Source of the DNA: Anaerolineales bacterium UBA1429
GTDB lineage: Bacteria; Chloroflexota; Anaerolineae; UBA1429
Assembly: GCA_002329325.1 (NCBI GenBank)
Contig: DCTX01000019.1
Span: forward strand, 12,883-46,896
Reading direction: 5' to 3'
DNA: 34,014 nucleotides
The first letter of the stretch is position 1, and every line of letters starts with the position of its first letter. This document shows positions 30,636 to 34,014 of the stretch, one piece after another. A program made the position numbers and the translations under genes. The notes beneath the pieces are model-generated. The model saw nothing but the letters and a program-made list of their open reading frames with translations, ran no database searches and was not told the origin of the DNA.

Positions 30636-31472
30636 ATGACCAACGTGGAAAAGATCACCGACTGGATCAAGTTGTGGCGCCAACTGGTCGAGGCGCGCCC
30701 CCACTCCCATGGTCCGAGCGTCCCCGGCGATAGGGATGCCTGGCGCGATCGGGCCCGCAAGTACCACCAGAGGGTCGTGGAGCGCTGGAGCCAGCCCGAT
30801 TCCAGCCGCGATTTCCTCCTCAGCCAGGTGGATTCAGACACCACCGTGCTGGATATCGGCGCGGGGACCGGCTCCTGGACCCTGCTGCTGGCGCGGCAGG
30901 CGGGCCACGTGACGGCGGTGGACCCCTCGCCCGCCATGCTGGAGGTGCTACAGGAGAACGTGGCCGAGGCGGGCCTGCAGAATGTGTCGGTGGTGCAGGG
31001 CGCCTGGCCTGAGGCCCAGGTGGAACCCCACGACCTCACCCTGTGCGCCCACGCCATGTATGGGGCCGCCGATCTCCCTCGGTTCATCGAGACGCTCATG
31101 GCGGCCACCCGCCGGCGCTGCTGTCTGCTCATGCGGGCGCCTGTGCCGGGGGGCGTCATGGCCATTGCGGCCCAGCGCGTATGGGGCCAGCCCCATGATA
31201 GCCCCAACTTTGTGATCTGCTACAACGCCTTGCTGCAGATGGGCCTCTTCCCCAACGTCCTGATGGAGAATACCGGTGTCTGGGGCGCCTGGACGAACGA
31301 TAGCCTGGAATCGGCGTTTCAGGAGATCAAGGGCAAGCTGGGGCTGGAAGGTCCCAGCGAGCATGACCAGTTCCTGCGCGGCCTGCTGGCAGAGCGGCTG
31401 ACCTACCGCGATGGCGCGTATGTCTGGCCGCCTTCCATGCGCTCGGCCCTGGTCTATTGGGACGTGGCCTAG
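30636..31472 (+). CDS. Class I SAM-dependent methyltransferase
   Basis: A 278-residue cytosolic methyltransferase. SAM motif I is VLDIGAGTGSWTLLLA (71-86) and the acidic residue after strand 2 is Asp96 (VTAVDPSPAMLEVL). The C-terminal half (PHDLTLCAHAMYGAADLPRF, RRRCCLLMRAP) does not reveal a substrate. The start is uncertain: ATG 30636 lies only 2 bases after AGGAG, while GTG 30645 lies 11 bases after it. It follows the importer genes on the same strand and ends just before a strong terminator, so it probably belongs to the operon and may modify the imported compound (inference). Confidence 0.82.
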   Translation: MTNVEKITDWIKLWRQLVEARPHSHGPSVPGDRDAWRDRARKYHQRVVERWSQPDSSRDFLLSQVDSDTTVLDIGAGTGSWTLLLARQAGHVTAVDPSPAMLEVLQENVAEAGLQNVSVVQGAWPEAQVEPHDLTLCAHAMYGAADLPRFIETLMAATRRRCCLLMRAPVPGGVMAIAAQRVWGQPHDSPNFVICYNALLQMGLFPNVLMENTGVWGAWTNDSLESAFQEIKGKLGLEGPSEHDQFLRGLLAERLTYRDGAYVWPPSMRSALVYWDVA

Positions 31473-31480
31473 CGCGAAGC

Positions 31481-31508
31481 GGTGCGGCGGGCCCTGGCCC
31501 GCCGCACC
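31481..31508. terminator. Bidirectional terminator hairpin
   Basis: A perfect 13-bp inverted repeat (GGTGCGGCGGGCC at 31481-31493 with 31496-31508) with a minimal loop sits between the convergent methyltransferase and ABC-2 permease genes. It probably ends the importer operon and the exporter operon. Confidence 0.78.
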
Positions 31509-31521
31509 GGTGTGTGCCGCT

Positions 31522-32580
31522 CTACTGCCGTTCCGCCGTCCTGCGGGCGATCACGCCGGCGGCGATAGCCCCCGCCACGATCAGCGCGCCCAGGATGGCC
31601 ACATCCCCGGCGATATCCGCCCAGTGGGCGCCCGACATGCTCACCTCGACGATGGGCCCCAGCATATAGTAGGTGGGGAACAGCCGGGCCAGCCAGGCGG
31701 GCAGATCGGGGAAGAGGTAGAAGATGGCGGGCGCATACAACAAGATGCCCAGGCCCTTGACCACGGTGAACAGCGTGCTGATATCACCCACCAACGCGCC
31801 GATGATCACGCCGGCCTCGGCGGCCAGCAGGGAGCCCAGGGCGACGAGGCCGATCAGCAGGCCCGGCTGCGCGCCAAAGGCGTTGTTCAGGGCCAGGATC
31901 GCCAGGCCCATGACGGTGCTCACCAGCGCACCCACGACCGCCTTGGCGGTCAACACCTCGGCATAGCTGGTGGGGGTGATGGTGAGGGCCCTCAACGTGC
32001 GGGCCTGCTTCTCCTGCACCAACGATGTGGCCGGCACCAGGGTCCCCCCCATGATGATGGTCATGATGACCACCATGGGGAACAGGCGCTCGCCCCAGGT
32101 GATCGCCCGGCCATCGCCCAGCAGCGTCGTTGTCACCTCCACAGGCGAGTGGCGGCCTGTGAGGGCCATCACCTCACGCGAAAGGGCCGCCGCCAGGGTG
32201 GTACGATGCTTGATCAGGCTCTCGCCCCAGACGTAGACCTCCAGTGCAGCCGCGCGCCCCTCGGCGAGGGCCTGGTCCACGCCCTCCGGCAGCACGATGC
32301 CCATGTCCAGGGCGCCCCGTTCCACATCGCGCCGCAGCGCCCCGCCATCGCCATAGGTGCGCACGGTGAGATAGTCCAGTTGGGCCAGCTCGCCCGTGAG
32401 CGCCGAGGCCCCCTGGTCCGCCAGGCCCAGGCGCGGCTTGTCCGCAAAGAGGGTGCCCAGCAGCAGCGAGATCACCAGGCTGGCCACCAGTGGGATCACC
32501 ACGGCAAACACCAGGATCAGGCTGCGCGAGCCGTGGAACAGGTCTTTCGCCATCAGAGCCAGAATACGTCTCACTCTCAT
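31522..32580 (-). CDS. ABC-2 type exporter permease
   Basis: A 352-residue ABC-2 (NatB/YhgE-like) permease: one N-terminal helix (about 20-42, SLILVFAVVIPLVASLVISL), a large extracytoplasmic domain (about 45-165), and five further helices in the C-terminal half. The motif TSLVQEKQARTLRALTITPTS is the usual conserved cytoplasmic segment before the membrane bundle. The ATG at 32580 overlaps the stop of the upstream permease (ATGA). It forms, with the other permease and the ATPase, an exporter of unknown substrate (drug, lipid or sodium type). Confidence 0.9.
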   Translation of the reverse strand: MRVRRILALMAKDLFHGSRSLILVFAVVIPLVASLVISLLLGTLFADKPRLGLADQGASALTGELAQLDYLTVRTYGDGGALRRDVERGALDMGIVLPEGVDQALAEGRAAALEVYVWGESLIKHRTTLAAALSREVMALTGRHSPVEVTTTLLGDGRAITWGERLFPMVVIMTIIMGGTLVPATSLVQEKQARTLRALTITPTSYAEVLTAKAVVGALVSTVMGLAILALNNAFGAQPGLLIGLVALGSLLAAEAGVIIGALVGDISTLFTVVKGLGILLYAPAIFYLFPDLPAWLARLFPTYYMLGPIVEVSMSGAHWADIAGDVAILGALIVAGAIAAGVIARRTAERQ

Positions 32581-33653
32581 GCGAACCTCCGCCTTAGGAC
32601 TGCGACCCCAACCCAGCCGATGGCCAGATCGAACGCCAGCAGGATCAGCAACGGCTGCCAGAGCTGGCCCCAACCCGCGCCCAGGTTGCTCGCCTGGTGC
32701 ACGACCGTCGCCAGATAGTGGGAGGGGATGGCCCGCGCCCAGCCCGTGACCAGCCCGGGAAAGAGCACGCCAAAGGGCGGCACGCTCAAGAGCAGCAGCG
32801 CCAGCATGGCCAGCCCCGTCACCGTGAGCATGTCGCGGCCCCCGGCGGCCACGAGAAAGCCGACCCCGGTGACCATCAGCGAGCCCAGCAGCATGGCGAC
32901 CAGCAGGATCAGCGGCTGCTCGCCCAGCCCGCCGATGGCCCACAGGAGCAGCACCGCCTGGCTCATGCTCATCAGGATGCTGGTGGCGCCCTTGGCCAGG
33001 AACAGGTCCCTCACGCCCAGAGGCGTCGCCAGCAACGCGCGGATCGTGCCGCTCTCGATCTCCTCAGAGAGGAGGGAGGCCAGCCCAAAGACCTCCATCA
33101 TCAGCACCATCACGGCGAACAGTGGACGCATGCGATCCCGGTAGGGGATCTGCTCGCCTGCCAGGTCGGGCCCCAGGGTCTCGGCGCGCACCTCGATCTG
33201 TAGCGTGTTGCCGCTCATGGCCAGGGAGAGGCCCTCGACCAGGGCCAGCATCATCTCCTGCATCTCGTGGGCGGCGTCGGCTCGCAGGTAGAGCCCCACC
33301 ACCGGCCGCTCGCCCGCCAGCAGGGCGCGCTGCAGATCGGCGGGGAGAGATAGCCCGGCGACGGCCTCCTCGTCCAGCACGGCCTGGCGCAGGGCGTCAT
33401 CGGAATCCACGAACTGGAGCTCCAGACCCTCGGCCTCGGCGTTCTCGGCCTGCATCAGTTGCTGCAACGCCTCGCCGCTGCCGCCGGGCGCGTACACCGC
33501 CAGGGCCAGGGTCTCATCCAGGCTGCGGGGCATCAGGAAGTAGAGGCCCACAAAGGCGAGCAGGCTCAGCACCGTGATAAAGGCAAAGAAACGGTTGCGG
33601 AAAAAGAGCTGCAGGTCCTTGGCGATGAGTGCGCCGATGGCTTGCCAGTGCAT
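32577..33653 (-). CDS. ABC-2 type exporter permease
   Basis: A 358-residue ABC-2 permease with the same plan: an N-terminal helix (FFAFITVLSLLAFVGLYFLM), an exterior domain (about 45-175), and five C-terminal helices after the conserved SLLSEEIESGTIRALLATPL segment. The ATG at 33653 touches the TGA of the ATPase gene (TGATG); a GTG one codon earlier is the alternative start. It is paired with the permease at 31522-32580, so the transporter is a heterodimer (inference). Confidence 0.9.
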   Translation of the reverse strand: MHWQAIGALIAKDLQLFFRNRFFAFITVLSLLAFVGLYFLMPRSLDETLALAVYAPGGSGEALQQLMQAENAEAEGLELQFVDSDDALRQAVLDEEAVAGLSLPADLQRALLAGERPVVGLYLRADAAHEMQEMMLALVEGLSLAMSGNTLQIEVRAETLGPDLAGEQIPYRDRMRPLFAVMVLMMEVFGLASLLSEEIESGTIRALLATPLGVRDLFLAKGATSILMSMSQAVLLLWAIGGLGEQPLILLVAMLLGSLMVTGVGFLVAAGGRDMLTVTGLAMLALLLLSVPPFGVLFPGLVTGWARAIPSHYLATVVHQASNLGAGWGQLWQPLLILLAFDLAIGWVGVAVLRRRFA

Positions 33654-34014
33654 CACGCCAACCCCCGCCCGGTGATCTGGATAAAGATGTCCTCCAGGCT
33701 GGCCTCGCGGCTATGGATGGTCACCACGCGCTCCTGGCCAAACAGGGCCCGCACCGCCTCTGGCGTCTCTGGGCGATCCAGCACGATCTGGCGGGTCTCC
33801 AGGGCGCCATCGGCGCCCACCACCTGGGCCTCGACCATACGCGCCCCGTAGCGCTGCTTCAGGCTGTGGGGGGTATCCAGGGCGGCGATGCGCCCCTGGT
33901 TGATAAAGGCCACCCTGTCGCAGATACGCTCCGCCTCCAGCATGTCGTGGGTGGTGAGAAAGATCGTGGCGCCCCGCTGGCGCTCCTCCAGCACCAGGTT
34001 GCGGATCGCCTCGG
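33653..34014 (-). CDS. ABC exporter ATPase (C-terminal part, truncated by window edge)
   Basis: The last 119 residues of an ABC-2-associated ATPase. The frame is open to the right edge and begins within EAIRNLVLEERQRGATI, the region just after Walker B/D-loop. The H-loop is FLTTHDML, followed by AERICDRVAFINQGRIAALD and a C-terminal DUF4162-like tail ending in LEDIFIQITGRG. Walker A and signature motifs lie outside the window. Its stop overlaps the first permease start, so the ATPase is the first known gene of this operon. Confidence 0.9.
   Translation of the reverse strand, partial: EAIRNLVLEERQRGATIFLTTHDMLEAERICDRVAFINQGRIAALDTPHSLKQRYGARMVEAQVVGADGALETRQIVLDRPETPEAVRALFGQERVVTIHSREASLEDIFIQITGRGLA

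Overview
This is a GC-rich, densely coded bacterial chromosome segment with mostly housekeeping, regulatory and transport genes and no phage or insertion sequence. The mix points to a Chloroflexota-like organism: a Ser/Thr kinase with an FHA domain, a membrane-bound LuxR-Kelch regulator, an ArsA-type ATPase with an HSP20-like tail, a tiny bS22/AURKAIP1-type basic protein, an NfnAB-type flavoprotein pair and hairpin-bearing intergenic repeats. That assignment is inferred from gene families, not from a marker gene. Promoters are readable throughout as sigma70-like -35/-10 pairs.

Layout. 1-2836 (minus): a truncated unknown gene, ligA and a membrane-anchored SH3 protein. 3019-5451 (plus): a large Ser/Thr kinase, divergent from the SH3 gene. 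5503-6004: a cluster of five related 117/76-bp repeats. 6115-7727 (plus): a ureidoglycolate-lyase-like cupin and a zinc-type dehydrogenase, each with its own promoter. 7800-9110 (minus): a MerR regulator with two GyrI-like modules and its own 19-bp-spacer operator promoter. 9417-12957 (minus): a lipoprotein and a polyol dehydrogenase/FGGY kinase pair. 13107-13965 (minus): a Cys-rich protein of the nitrous-oxide-stimulated-promoter family and a flavodoxin. 14395-14467: tRNA-Arg(CCU). 14500-18949 (plus): a clan-A-like glycoside hydrolase translationally coupled to a family-3 solute-binding protein, a HhH-GPD DNA glycosylase, a small unknown protein and an ArsA-like ATPase. 18954-22442 (minus): a Gfo/Idh-like oxidoreductase and the nfnB/nfnA-like pair. 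22634-25341 (minus): a five-gene run headed by the LuxR-Kelch regulator (Kelch, OsmC, DUF503, two small membrane proteins). 25477-26124 (plus): an orphan protein and the 30-residue bS22-like gene. 26249-26863 (minus): a THEP1-type NTPase. 27264-31472 (plus): a BtuFCD/FecCD-type importer and a methyltransferase. 31522-34014 (minus): a two-permease ABC-2 exporter with a truncated ATPase.

The most interesting region is 26991-31472. A good promoter drives a leader of about 240 nt with a multibranched fold, a terminator-like hairpin ending in TTTT and a perfect 12-bp hairpin that buries the Shine-Dalgarno of the first gene. That gene is a solute-binding lipoprotein with an extra N-terminal domain resembling a Cys-less sulfite-oxidase-type molybdopterin domain, followed by the BtuC-like permease, BtuD-like ATPase and a SAM methyltransferase. 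I read this as a riboswitch-controlled importer of unknown substrate. Molybdate, tungstate or a related cofactor is the leading hypothesis; a corrinoid or iron chelate is the alternative. Other points of note are the MerR gene with a strong internal ribosome binding site in front of its second effector domain, the repeat cluster, and the LuxR-Kelch transmembrane regulator.
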